From assembly GCA_030823965.1 (NCBI GenBank), contig JAVBYP010000252.1, forward strand, positions 1 to 10,173: 10,173 bases of DNA, given 5' to 3'. Below the pieces are notes generated by a model. It saw only the letters and a list, made by a program, of their open reading frames with translations. It did not search any database and was not told the DNA's origin. Positions within the stretch are counted from its first letter, which is position 1. Each line of letters opens with the position of its first letter. This document shows positions 1 to 6,954 of the stretch, one piece after another. Made by a program: the position numbers and the translations under genes. This DNA is from Sideroxydans sp. (GTDB taxonomy: Bacteria > Pseudomonadota > Gammaproteobacteria > Burkholderiales > Gallionellaceae).

Positions 1-452
1 GCTTTCAAGGAGGGTTCACTCACATTCTGGGGAGTGGCCGAGGTGCTTACAGCTAGGCTCGCTGATTCTTTACCTGTTTTTCCCTTCGAGGGTTGTAGGC
101 CAATTTGAGCCTCAACTTCTGTGGGTATAGCAGTGGATGACATCTGAGCTACTGCAGCAGCGATTGGTAGCAGCGTGGCCAGCATATCTGTTGGCAGAGA
201 GGCGTCGGTTTTATCGACGACGCTCGCGGTCTTCACGTCTTCGGCCGTTGCCAGTGGCAACGTATCTGTCGTGAGGATATCTATCGCATTAGTTTCCACA
301 CCCACCTTGTCGGATATCTGGCGAGCAAGCACATCACCAAAAGGTTGTGCGTCTTGCGTGGCCGCATCATTGGTACTCGTGTTCTGGTTGGCCTGCGTGG
401 CAGCCTTGCTCGAAGCGGGTGTGTTGTTGGACAAGATCGGCATATTGCTCAT
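1..452 (-). CDS. fliK: Flagellar hook-length control protein FliK, N-terminal part (runs off left edge)
   Basis: FliK is the secreted molecular ruler that sets hook length and then switches the export gate from hook to filament substrates. The visible part is 150 codons from an ATG at 452, with no stop before the edge. The start is supported by AGGAG placed 8 nt upstream, just after the fliJ stop. The protein begins MSNMPILSNNTPASSKAATQ and is rich in Ala, Thr, Ser and Gln, as expected of the disordered, secreted N-terminal half of FliK. A QPFGDVLARQISDK segment near residues 37-50 resembles the short 'F..vL' element common at FliK N-termini. The diagnostic C-terminal hook domain lies outside the window, so the call rests on operon position (after fliJ, 15 nt gap) and composition. 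Another low-complexity secreted flagellar protein is possible but less likely. Confidence 0.82.
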   Translation of the reverse strand, partial: MSNMPILSNNTPASSKAATQANQNTSTNDAATQDAQPFGDVLARQISDKVGVETNAIDILTTDTLPLATAEDVKTASVVDKTDASLPTDMLATLLPIAAAVAQMSSTAIPTEVEAQIGLQPSKGKTGKESASLAVSTSATPQNVSEPSLK

Positions 453-467
453 GGTTTTCGCTCCTGG

Positions 468-929
468 TTACTTCTCGTCATTCTTGTTGTGGGCATGTTG
501 TGCAGCAAAACGTCCAGTCTGTTCATCCTGCAGTCGTTGTTCTTTTTTGGCTTCCACCTTCATCTCTGACTCGACATGGCGCTGTGCCAGGGTGTCGAAT
601 GAGCGCATCTTGCGTGTGCTATCCATCAGCTCATGACGTCCTGTCTGCACGTTGGTCTTGGCTTTTTCGATGACTTGCTGTTGTTGCCGTATCGCTTGAT
701 CCAAGCGATTGATGAAGTCTTGAAAGTTACGCAGGTCGGCAGGTCCCATGCCTTGCTGCGCCGCTTCTTGGAACTTCATCTGATAGTCGCGGCGATATTG
801 TTGCAGCGTGGTCAATTTTTGTTGTGCACTCTGTTGTTGCTGGTTGAGCTGGCCCAGCTTCTTCGTGGCGGCATCGTTCTTTTGATGCGCCAGATTTAGT
901 AAGGGTTGTAGTGTGAAAGGTTTTGTCAT
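468..929 (-). CDS. fliJ: Flagellar export protein FliJ (general chaperone / ATPase stalk)
   Basis: FliJ is the small coiled-coil protein that sits in the centre of the FliI hexamer, contacts FlhA and helps couple ATP hydrolysis and proton motive force to export. It is structurally similar to the gamma stalk of F-ATPase. The product is 153 aa, close to the usual ~147, and is almost entirely helical, charged and Gln-rich, with runs such as QLNQQQQSAQQKL near residues 27-39 and QQQQVIEKAK near 82-91. It begins MTKPFTLQPLLNLAHQKNDA, matching the family pattern of 'F.l..ll.la......a...l'. It lies 9 nt downstream of fliI, which ends in two adjacent stops (TGA TAA). The ribosome binding site is weak, so translation may depend on coupling to fliI. 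The family is divergent, but context makes the assignment firm. Confidence 0.93.
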   Translation of the reverse strand: MTKPFTLQPLLNLAHQKNDAATKKLGQLNQQQQSAQQKLTTLQQYRRDYQMKFQEAAQQGMGPADLRNFQDFINRLDQAIRQQQQVIEKAKTNVQTGRHELMDSTRKMRSFDTLAQRHVESEMKVEAKKEQRLQDEQTGRFAAQHAHNKNDEK

Positions 930-938
930 GACCGCTTA

Positions 939-2345
939 TCAGTTTGCGTGTTGGAACAAGGTCGTGAACTGATCCATGCTCGCGTTGAAAGGTTCGGACT
1001 GATACATGTTCTGTTGTAAGAACATATCCATGTGCGGGTGCAATGCGATGGCCTGATCCAAGAAGGGGTCGCTTCCTTGCACGTAAGCACCGACGCTGAC
1101 CAGATCGTGATTGCGCTGGTAGTGAGCGTACATGTGCTTGAAGCTTTGCACCATCTGGAAATGTTGGGCGCTGACCAGGTGGTTCATGGCGCGACTGATC
1201 GAAGCTTCGATGTCGATGGCAGGGTAATGTCCTGATTCGGCCAGTCTGCGCGACAACACGATGTGTCCATCCAATATGGCGCGTGCGGCATCTGCGATCG
1301 GGTCTTGTTGGTCGTCGCCTTCCGTCAGCACGGTGTAGAACGCGGTGATGGAACCACCGCCTTCTGCGCCATTACCCGCACGCTCGACCAGTTGTGGCAA
1401 TTTGGCGAAAACTGAAGGTGGATAACCTTTGGTCGCGGGCGGTTCACCGATGGCGAGTGCGATCTCGCGTTGTGCCATCGCATAACGGGTGAGCGAGTCC
1501 ATGATGAGCAACACGTTCTTACCCTGGTCGCGGAAATATTCGGCGATGGTGGTGGCGTAAGCCGCACCTTGCATACGCATCAACGGGCTAGTGTCGGCGG
1601 GTGCGGCGACCACGACGGAGCGCGCCAGACCTTCCTTGCCCAAGATGTCGGTGATGAATTCTTTGACTTCGCGGCCACGTTCACCGATGAGTCCGACCAC
1701 GATCACATCGGCGCTGGTGTAGCGCGCCATCATGCCGAGCAACACGCTCTTACCTACACCGGAGCCTGCGAACAGACCCATACGCTGACCGCGTCCGACC
1801 GTGAGCAAGGTGTTGATGGCGCGTACGCCGACATCCAATGCCTCATTGATCGCGGCACGTTCCAATGGGTTGATGGGGCGACTCTGCAAGGGGGCGGTGC
1901 GACTCTCCACCAAAGCACCGAGTTGGTCTAGCGGGCGGCCTGCGCCATCGAGTACGCGACCCAGTAGATGTTCGCCGACGGGAAGGTGGCGCGCCAAGTC
2001 GGCGGTGCGACGGCGGAAGCGAAGATGCTGACCGACCTTGACGGGGATACGTTGCTGCTCAGAAGGCACGACACGTGCGCCGGGGACCAGGCCATGCACA
2101 TCGTTCTCTGGCATCAAGAACAGTTTGTCTCCAGAGAATCCGACCACTTCTGCTTCGATGCGGTTGTTGGGAAGTTCGATCAAACAAGTACTGCCTACCG
2201 CCATGCGCAAGCCGACGGCTTCCATCACCAATCCGGTCACCTTGGTGAGGCGCCCACTCACCAACAATGGACTGCTTTGCGTCACGATGTCGCGATTCAT
2301 CTGCAACACCTCTTGCCAGCGTTGGTTGTGAAGTGCGTTGCTCAT
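939..2345 (-). CDS. fliI: Flagellum-specific export ATPase FliI
   Basis: FliI is the hexameric ATPase of the flagellar type III export apparatus, related to the F1 beta subunit. It works at the cytoplasmic base with FliH and FliJ. With the start at 2345 the product is 468 aa, near the Salmonella length of 456. Walker A is GSGVGKS at residues 194-200. GERGREV with the catalytic-type glutamate is at 221-227. Walker B is [12 protein letters not shown] at 278-289, and [20 protein letters not shown] at 301-320 is typical of the family. The N-terminal beta-barrel region (about 25-95) precedes [14 protein letters not shown] at 127-140. The reading frame extends 48 codons further upstream, but that extension overlaps fliH, is Arg-rich and does not look like FliI. 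The ATG at 2345 overlaps the fliH stop as ATGA, which indicates translational coupling. Confidence 0.98.
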   Translation of the reverse strand: MSNALHNQRWQEVLQMNRDIVTQSSPLLVSGRLTKVTGLVMEAVGLRMAVGSTCLIELPNNRIEAEVVGFSGDKLFLMPENDVHGLVPGARVVPSEQQRIPVKVGQHLRFRRRTADLARHLPVGEHLLGRVLDGAGRPLDQLGALVESRTAPLQSRPINPLERAAINEALDVGVRAINTLLTVGRGQRMGLFAGSGVGKSVLLGMMARYTSADVIVVGLIGERGREVKEFITDILGKEGLARSVVVAAPADTSPLMRMQGAAYATTIAEYFRDQGKNVLLIMDSLTRYAMAQREIALAIGEPPATKGYPPSVFAKLPQLVERAGNGAEGGGSITAFYTVLTEGDDQQDPIADAARAILDGHIVLSRRLAESGHYPAIDIEASISRAMNHLVSAQHFQMVQSFKHMYAHYQRNHDLVSVGAYVQGSDPFLDQAIALHPHMDMFLQQNMYQSEPFNASMDQFTTLFQHAN

Positions 2346-2998
2346 GATTGGACCAACCATTTCGCGTCTTGCCCCATCGCGCTCACTACGCGATCCCAAC
2401 GTGCCTTCATCGTGCCATCGACCTGGCTGTTGGCGGTCTCTAAGCGTGCGTCGCCGCGCGCCATGCGAGGGTCTTCCAATACTTTCCATCCGGAGTGCGA
2501 GAGCTGTTCTCCCATTTGCTCGCGTACCAGTACGGCATCTTCTGGGTTCAAGATGAGGTGGGCTGCTTGGTTGAATACGGGCAAGCTACCGATCGCCTCG
2601 CGCACCATGCCGAGTAACAGCTCTGGCTGGATCTTGATCGACTGCTGCAACACTTGTTGCGCGATGTCGAGCGACAATCCCATCAGCTCTTCACTGACTT
2701 TCTCATCTATCTGGGATTCGAGTAGTTTGGTCAATTCGGCGAGACGTTCTTTCTCTGCAAGTGCTTGCTGCAATCCTTCTGCGTAGCCGCGTTGTTGTCC
2801 TTCTGCATAACCTGCTTGATAGGCTTCGTCGCGAGCAAGTTGTTGCATCTTTTCAAGTTGCGATGCCGTTGGCAGACCGACATTGCGTGCAAGCGCACTA
2901 CCTGCTTCGAAGGCAGGCAATTCCCAACGTTGCCACGCCGAGAGCTTTTCAGGCGTGGGAGAGGTGGGGGTGGTCGCCACGATGTCGGCATCAGACAT
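2342..2998 (-). CDS. fliH: Flagellar assembly protein FliH (FliI regulator / stator)
   Basis: FliH dimers bind FliI, restrain its ATPase activity and tether it to the C ring (FliN) and FlhA. The product is 218 aa, near the usual ~235. Near the N-terminus, [10 protein letters not shown] (residues 21-30) supplies the Trp/aromatic pair that in the family anchors FliH to FlhA and FliN. A central helix, [20 protein letters not shown] (59-78), carries the tandem small-residue GxxxG-type repeats that mark FliH dimerisation. The C-terminal part (about 100-218) is the FliI-binding domain and includes [20 protein letters not shown] (182-201), equivalent to the family's 'GgcrvEt..g.iDasi..rw'. The start overlaps the 3' end of fliG by 8 nt, and the stop overlaps the fliI start by 4 nt. 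Confidence 0.96.
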   Translation of the reverse strand: MSDADIVATTPTSPTPEKLSAWQRWELPAFEAGSALARNVGLPTASQLEKMQQLARDEAYQAGYAEGQQRGYAEGLQQALAEKERLAELTKLLESQIDEKVSEELMGLSLDIAQQVLQQSIKIQPELLLGMVREAIGSLPVFNQAAHLILNPEDAVLVREQMGEQLSHSGWKVLEDPRMARGDARLETANSQVDGTMKARWDRVVSAMGQDAKWLVQS

Positions 2999-3983
2999 AA
3001 GCGTCCTCGCCCTTTCCGCCTAGCACGATCTGGCCTTCGTCTGCCAATCGACGTACGATCTTTAGGATCTCTTTCTGTTCGGCTTCCACTTCGCTGAGTT
3101 TGACTGGGCCCTTCGATTCCAGGTCCTCGCGCAACATCTCTGCGGCGCGCGACGACATGTTCTTGAAGATCTTCTCGCGCATCTCCACGCTCGCACCTTT
3201 GAGGGCGACGATGAGCGATTCGGATTGCACTTCGCGCATCACCAACTGGATGCCACGGTCGTCCACTTCGAGGATGTCTTCGAACACGAACATCTCATCC
3301 ATGATCTTTTGCGCCAGTTCAGGGTCGTGTGTGCGTACCGATTCGATGACGGATTCTTGCGTGCTGCCGATGTAGTTGAGGATCTCGGCGGCTGTCTTCA
3401 CACCACCGCGTATGCTCTTCTTGGCCACGGCGTTGCCTGATAGGAGTTTGGTCAGTACATCGTTGAGTTCCTTCAACGCGGCCGGTTGTACACTATCCAA
3501 TGTCGCGATGCGCAACAACACATCGTTTCGCAGGCGTTCTGTGAGTTTTCCCAATACGGCGGAAGCTTGATCTGGTTCCAGATGCACCATGATGGTGGCG
3601 ATGATCTGCGGATGCTCGTTGGAGACGAGGTCGGCGATCGAGCCAGGATCCATCCACTTCAAGCTTTCGATGCCGCTGGTGTCGCTGTTGTGCAAGATGC
3701 GGTCAAGCAAGCCGGCTGCCTTGTCATCGCCTAGGGCTTTGTTCAGCATGTTGCGGATGTAGTCGCTGGAATCCATACCGATGGTGGTCTTTTCGGAGGC
3801 GCTGATATGGAACTCTTCGAAGACATCGGCGATCTGGTCGCGCGAGAGATTGTTCAGCGCCACCATCGCGGTGCTGATCTTCTGAACTTCTTTCGGTTCC
3901 AGATACTTCATCACCTCAGCCGCTTCATCCTCGCCCAAGGTCATGAGCAGGATGGCACTTTTATTGATGCCGATTTCACTCAT
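2991..3983 (-). CDS. fliG: Flagellar motor switch protein FliG
   Basis: FliG is the rotor protein that binds FliF through its N-terminal domain, FliM through its middle domain and the MotA stator through its C-terminal domain. The product is 330 aa, the normal length. The middle domain has the FliM-binding EHPQ motif at 123-126. The hinge to the C-terminal domain and the MFVF motif (231-234) are present. In the torque helix region the charged residues match the E. coli set with an offset of two: K262, R279, E286, D287 and K295, corresponding to K264, R281, D288, D289 and R297. The protein ends GEDAYV, close to the E. coli C-terminus. The start overlaps the end of fliF by 8 nt and the stop overlaps fliH by 8 nt. 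No key residue appears to be missing. Confidence 0.98.
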   Translation of the reverse strand: MSEIGINKSAILLMTLGEDEAAEVMKYLEPKEVQKISTAMVALNNLSRDQIADVFEEFHISASEKTTIGMDSSDYIRNMLNKALGDDKAAGLLDRILHNSDTSGIESLKWMDPGSIADLVSNEHPQIIATIMVHLEPDQASAVLGKLTERLRNDVLLRIATLDSVQPAALKELNDVLTKLLSGNAVAKKSIRGGVKTAAEILNYIGSTQESVIESVRTHDPELAQKIMDEMFVFEDILEVDDRGIQLVMREVQSESLIVALKGASVEMREKIFKNMSSRAAEMLREDLESKGPVKLSEVEAEQKEILKIVRRLADEGQIVLGGKGEDAYV

Positions 3984-5616
3984 CTTTGTTCACCCATTCC
4001 TTGACCACGGTCGCTACGATCTTGGGGTCATCTTTGGCTAATTGTTTGGCGATCTGGAGATTATTCTCGTAAGAGGCGATAGGTGATTGCCGTGTGTGTT
4101 CGCCCCCCCCTGTAGCGCTGTAGACACCGCCACCTTGAGCAGCTGATTCCATCGCATCTTGTTGTGCGGCCGATATCTCGGCTACGCTTTTGAACGCAGG
4201 TTTGATGACGCCGAACAGCAGGAAGAAGATGCCGCCGCCGATCAATAGATATTTGAAGACCTCTTTGGCCAGCGCGATCATGTCAGGTTGTTTCCATAGC
4301 GGTATCTCTGGCAACACTTCGCTGGTGTCGTTGAATGCGCTGTTGAGTAGATTGAGTGTGTCGCCGCGTTTCTCTTCGAAGCCGACTGCTTCTTTGACGA
4401 GCAACGTGATCTGCGCCTTCTCATCATCGGTGTACGGTGTGGACACTACCTTGCCATCCTTGTCGGTGACGCTGCGATTGTTCAACACCACGGCAACGGC
4501 GATACGTTTGATGTTGCCTGTAGGCATCTTGGTGTGCTGGATGGTGCGGTCCACCTCGTAGTTGGTGGTCATCTCCTTGTGCGAGTTGTTGGTGGATGTG
4601 CCGCCGTTCGCTGCAGGCACGGCAGTGGCGGGTGTGACCACGGGCGCAGTCGCTGGCACAGGAGGTTGGTTGGACAGTGCACCGGGTACGCCCCCCGCTG
4701 TTTTGATGCCATCCAATATTTCCGAGCTTTGCAGGCTGCGCACGGCAGCTTCATTGGGCGGCTGGTTGGGCTTGTACATCTCCGAGGTCTGTTCGCTCAC
4801 GGCGAAATCCAAGCTGGCGGTGACTTGGGCGCGGATGTTCTGGATGCCGGTGATGGGAGAGAGGATGTCTTCGATGCGTTTCACGTAATCCGTCTCGACC
4901 TGACGCACATATTTCAATTGGGTCGCATCCAACATCTGACCTGTGCCACTACGGGCGGCCGAGAGCAAGGTGCCGCTCTGGTCTACCACGGTGACGTTCT
5001 GTGACGGCATGTCGGGAACGCTACTGGAGATGAGGTGCACGATGGCGTTCACTTGACCTTCATCCAATGAGCGACCCGCATTCAGCGCCAGCACCACAGA
5101 CGCGCTGGGCTTCTGTTTTTCCTTGACGAAGACGGTGGGTTTGGGGATGGCGAGGTGGACGCGAGCGTTCGCTACGGAAGCCATGGTCTGTACCGAGCGG
5201 GACAACTCACCTTCCAAGGCGCGCTGGTAGTTGATCTGCTCCAAGAACTGGCTGGTGCCGAATTTCTGGTTCTCCATCAGCTCGAAGCCGACCGTGCCGC
5301 CTTTGGGCAAGCCTTGTGACGCCATGTTCAGGCGCACTTCATGCACCTTGTCGGCGGGCACCATCAGCGTGCCGCCCTCAGAGAACTTGTAAGGGATGTT
5401 CTGTTGCTGCAAGGCCTCGATGACTGCGCCGCCATCACGTTCCGACATGTTGGCATAGAGGACACGGAAGTCTGGGGTCTGTCCCCACATCCATAAGCCA
5501 GCGAGTAGGGCGACTGTGGCCGCTACGGCCACCATCAGTCCCAGCTTCTGTTGGCTGGGCATGCCCAGCATCTGCTGTGCCATGGAGGGGTTCATATTGA
5601 TGTTTGTATCAGCCAT
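3976..5616 (-). CDS. fliF: Flagellar MS-ring protein FliF
   Basis: FliF forms the MS ring in the inner membrane, the assembly base for the rotor and export gate. The product is 546 aa, within the family range. TM1 spans about 26-45, after a short Met/Gln-rich cytoplasmic start. The periplasmic YscJ-like ring-building motifs follow, including FRVLYANMSERDGGAVIEAL (50-69) and KFGTSQFLEQINYQRALEGE (118-137). A low-complexity Pro/Ala/Thr linker lies at about 307-345, and TM2 at about 455-472. The C-terminal tail from about 515 (NNLQIAKQLAKDDPKIVATV) is the FliG-binding helix region. The ATG at 5616 is preceded by AGGTGA at suitable spacing. This is the first gene of the fliFGHIJK run and is divergent from fliE. 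A run of eight G residues on the coding strand encodes part of G503-G505 in the cytoplasmic tail. Confidence 0.98.
   Translation of the reverse strand: MADTNINMNPSMAQQMLGMPSQQKLGLMVAVAATVALLAGLWMWGQTPDFRVLYANMSERDGGAVIEALQQQNIPYKFSEGGTLMVPADKVHEVRLNMASQGLPKGGTVGFELMENQKFGTSQFLEQINYQRALEGELSRSVQTMASVANARVHLAIPKPTVFVKEKQKPSASVVLALNAGRSLDEGQVNAIVHLISSSVPDMPSQNVTVVDQSGTLLSAARSGTGQMLDATQLKYVRQVETDYVKRIEDILSPITGIQNIRAQVTASLDFAVSEQTSEMYKPNQPPNEAAVRSLQSSEILDGIKTAGGVPGALSNQPPVPATAPVVTPATAVPAANGGTSTNNSHKEMTTNYEVDRTIQHTKMPTGNIKRIAVAVVLNNRSVTDKDGKVVSTPYTDDEKAQITLLVKEAVGFEEKRGDTLNLLNSAFNDTSEVLPEIPLWKQPDMIALAKEVFKYLLIGGGIFFLLFGVIKPAFKSVAEISAAQQDAMESAAQGGGVYSATGGGEHTRQSPIASYENNLQIAKQLAKDDPKIVATVVKEWVNKDE
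4103..4110 (-). repeat. Homopolymeric G8 tract inside fliF
   Basis: Eight consecutive C residues on the plus strand read as G8 on the fliF coding strand. They encode part of the Gly503-Gly505 stretch in the cytoplasmic tail, between TM2 and the FliG-binding helix. Such tracts can slip during replication, and a one-base change here would remove the FliG-binding tail while leaving the ring domains intact. The reading frame is intact in this sequence. Whether the length varies in the population cannot be seen here. Confidence 0.6.
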
Positions 5617-5636
5617 TTTTTATCACCTGCTTAGGT

Positions 5637-5682
5637 CTTGATTCACTATCACACGGTGCAAATTATCTGCTTGTGAATCAAG
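5637..5682. repeat. Perfect 10-bp inverted repeat upstream of fliF
   Basis: CTTGATTCAC at 5637-5646 is exactly complementary in reverse to GTGAATCAAG at 5673-5682, with 26 nt between the arms. Outside the arms, ATCACC (5622-5627) and GGTGAT (5683-5688) are also complementary, though not symmetrically spaced. The long spacer suits a dimeric or looping regulator better than an intrinsic terminator, and no U tract follows. The repeat begins 21 nt upstream of the fliF start codon, so it could also act in the mRNA leader. Confidence 0.6.
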
Positions 5683-5713
5683 GGTGATGGTTTGAAAAGG
5701 AGGGGAAATAGGG

Positions 5714-5729
5714 CGCTTTTCCCGTGCTA
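5714..5729 (-). promoter_or_regulatory. Weak sigma-54-like promoter match facing fliF
   Basis: On the minus strand this reads TAGCACGGGAAAAGCG. Against the -24/-12 consensus TGGCACG-N4-TTGCA, the GCACG block and the GC of the -12 element match with exact spacing. The first G of the essential GG is A, and the TT before GC is AA. It would place the transcript start roughly 85 nt before fliF. With two important positions wrong, this is only a candidate. Confidence 0.25.
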
Positions 5730-5774
5730 AAAGACTTGCGCGCGCGCGTACAGTGGCTGCCATGGAAGTCGCGT

Positions 5775-5782
5775 AAGGAGAG
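5775..5782 (+). promoter_or_regulatory. Strong ribosome binding site for fliE
   Basis: AAGGAGAG lies 5 nt before the ATG at 5788, an almost ideal Shine-Dalgarno sequence at good spacing. It supports the ATG at 5788 over the ATG at 5783, which reads ATG AAA TGA and stops at once, and over the in-frame ATG at 5794 (second Met of MSMN). Confidence 0.75.
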
Positions 5783-5787
5783 ATGAA

Positions 5788-6114
5788 ATGAGTATGAACG
5801 TGAGCAATGTGGACAATCTACTCGCCCAGATGCGGGCGGCGGTGGCCGTTGCGCAGGGCCAGCCAACGCCAGCAGCGAAGGCGACCAGCGGGGTAGATTT
5901 CGCCAACGTACTTAGGAATTCCTTGGATAGCGTCAATCAGGCGCAACACCAAGCCACGGATATGCAGAAAGCATTCGTGCTGGGCGATGACAAGGTGAGC
6001 TTGAGCGATACCATGATCGCCATGCAGAAGGCGGACATCTCGTTCAAGACCGCGATCCAAGTGCGCAACAAGATGGTGGCGGCCTATAACGACATCATGA
6101 ACATGCAGGTGTGA
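5788..6114 (+). CDS. fliE: Flagellar hook-basal body complex protein FliE
   Basis: FliE is the first axial protein exported. It forms the junction between the MS ring/export gate and the proximal rod (FlgB). The product is 108 aa, the usual length (~104). It shows the family pattern: VDFANVLRNSLDSVNQAQHQ (about 36-55), then FVLGDDKVSLSDTMIAMQKA (63-82), then ISFKTAIQVRNKMVAAYNDI (84-103) and the terminal MNMQV. There is no signal peptide, as expected for a type III substrate. It is the only plus-strand gene in the window, divergent from fliF and convergent with the ycgR-like gene. It therefore forms a single-gene transcription unit, the same topology as fliE relative to fliFGHIJK in E. coli. 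Confidence 0.97.
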   Translation: MSMNVSNVDNLLAQMRAAVAVAQGQPTPAAKATSGVDFANVLRNSLDSVNQAQHQATDMQKAFVLGDDKVSLSDTMIAMQKADISFKTAIQVRNKMVAAYNDIMNMQV

Positions 6115-6119
6115 TGGCG

Positions 6120-6160
6120 TTGGGCGGCAGATCTAGGAAACGCTAGGTTTCACCGCCCAA
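6120..6160. terminator. Bidirectional hairpin terminator between fliE and ycgR-like gene
   Basis: TTGGGCGG (6120-6127) pairs perfectly with CCGCCCAA (6153-6160). Inside it GAAAC (6137-6141) pairs with GTTTC (6147-6151), giving a two-part hairpin. On the plus strand it is followed by a T-rich stretch (TTATCTTTCT), though not an unbroken T run. It occupies nearly the whole 46-nt gap between two convergent stop codons, which supports termination of both transcripts. Terminator function is inferred from structure and position. Confidence 0.65.
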
Positions 6161-6928
6161 TTATCTTTCTAAGTTCTTCTTCGCTTGTTGCTGCTGCATC
6201 TGTGCCACAAAACGTTGCAGCATCTTTGATACCTCGCCACTCGGTTTGACGAACACACAGCCCGCACGGCGGCTCACATTGCCGTTACGTGCGGTGACTT
6301 CAAAGGTGTTCTTGACTTCGATGGTGGCGTTGATGGTGCCGATGTCGGGTAGATCTATCTCGCAGTTCTGATATTGCATCCCCGCTTGCAGGTCGATCCC
6401 GTCCTCTTTGCACACCAGTGCTATCCCGCCGATGCTGATGTCCATCACGGTCACTTTGTGATGGATGTGTGCTTGATCTGGCAGGGGGCGGATGAGGCAG
6501 GTGAGTGCATCCGGTTCACGGTTGATCAGTCGGTAGAAATCTCGCCGTTGCAGACGTAGGAGCTTCCTCGGTAGGGGCAAGAAGAACGCGGGCGAATTCT
6601 CGTAGATGCATTGCGAAGTCTCGCTGGAGACCCACTGCACCTTCGCTTGGTTGTGCGTGCTGACGAATACGATGCGGCTACTGCGTTCGATGTGGCGATT
6701 GTCCATCGGGTTGGGGGCGGCATCGACCCAGACGCCTGTCTCATCCACTGCCAACAACAGAGTGAGCACCATGCTGTTGTCATCGTTGAAATAGAGGGCG
6801 ACACGATTGTGGTGAGTGACGATATCGCGCAGAACGGCAAGGACCTCTTTAGGGTCGTGCAGGATGAAATCGTTCTCTTCATCGTTGGCGAAGACTTCGA
6901 TCTTGAGCGGGACTTCTTTACTACGCAT
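6161..6928 (-). CDS. ycgR: YcgR-like flagellar brake protein with PilZ domain (c-di-GMP receptor)
   Basis: YcgR proteins bind cyclic-di-GMP through a PilZ domain and then slow or bias the flagellar motor by contacting FliG, FliM or MotA. The product is 255 aa, similar to E. coli YcgR (244). The N-terminal YcgR domain (about 18-120) starts with FILHDPKEVLAVLRDIVTHH. The PilZ domain (about 123-245) has both c-di-GMP-binding motifs intact: RRDFYR at 128-133 (RxxxR type) and DISIGG at 163-168 (D/NxSxxG). A Gln-rich coiled tail follows. It starts 26 nt after the FlhB-like gene and is the last gene of the fliDST operon, so it is probably made together with the late flagellar proteins. The symbol follows domain architecture; orthology to E. 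coli ycgR is inferred. Confidence 0.9.
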   Translation of the reverse strand: MRSKEVPLKIEVFANDEENDFILHDPKEVLAVLRDIVTHHNRVALYFNDDNSMVLTLLLAVDETGVWVDAAPNPMDNRHIERSSRIVFVSTHNQAKVQWVSSETSQCIYENSPAFFLPLPRKLLRLQRRDFYRLINREPDALTCLIRPLPDQAHIHHKVTVMDISIGGIALVCKEDGIDLQAGMQYQNCEIDLPDIGTINATIEVKNTFEVTARNGNVSRRAGCVFVKPSGEVSKMLQRFVAQMQQQQAKKNLER

Positions 6929-6954
6929 GATGCCGCCTATATTGGAGGATTGTC

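Larger units (their letters stand above)
5617..5787. promoter_or_regulatory. Divergent fliF / fliE intergenic control region
   Basis: This 171-nt region separates the start codons of fliF (minus) and fliE (plus) and must hold at least the fliE promoter and probably the fliF operon promoter. It contains a perfect 10-bp inverted repeat (5637-5646 and 5673-5682), a partial sigma-54-like match facing fliF (5714-5729), an alternating pyrimidine-purine tract (5737-5752) and the fliE ribosome binding site. No clear sigma-70 promoter with correct spacing was found. GCAGATAA on the minus strand, just inside the repeat, resembles the sigma-28 -10 element GCCGATAA, but no matching -35 TAAA lies at the right distance. 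The sigma factor used is therefore undecided. Confidence 0.6.

Noticed and set aside
175..636. A 153-codon plus-strand frame with a hydrophobic stretch over fliK/fliJ.
   Set aside because: It is antisense to two real genes with good starts and ribosome binding sites, and shows no recognisable domain.
2346..2489. 48-codon N-terminal extension of the fliI reading frame.
   Set aside because: It lies wholly within fliH in another frame, is Arg-rich and unlike FliI, and the ATG at 2345 gives the standard FliI N-terminus and an ATGA overlap with fliH.
1968..2786. A 272-codon open frame on the plus strand, antisense to fliI and fliH.
   Set aside because: Its composition and sequence look like a complement of the coding strand, it matches no family I recognise, and both genes underneath have clear conserved motifs.
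4534..5004. A 156-codon plus-strand frame inside fliF.
   Set aside because: It is a shadow of fliF, His/Gly/Arg-rich, with no family resemblance.
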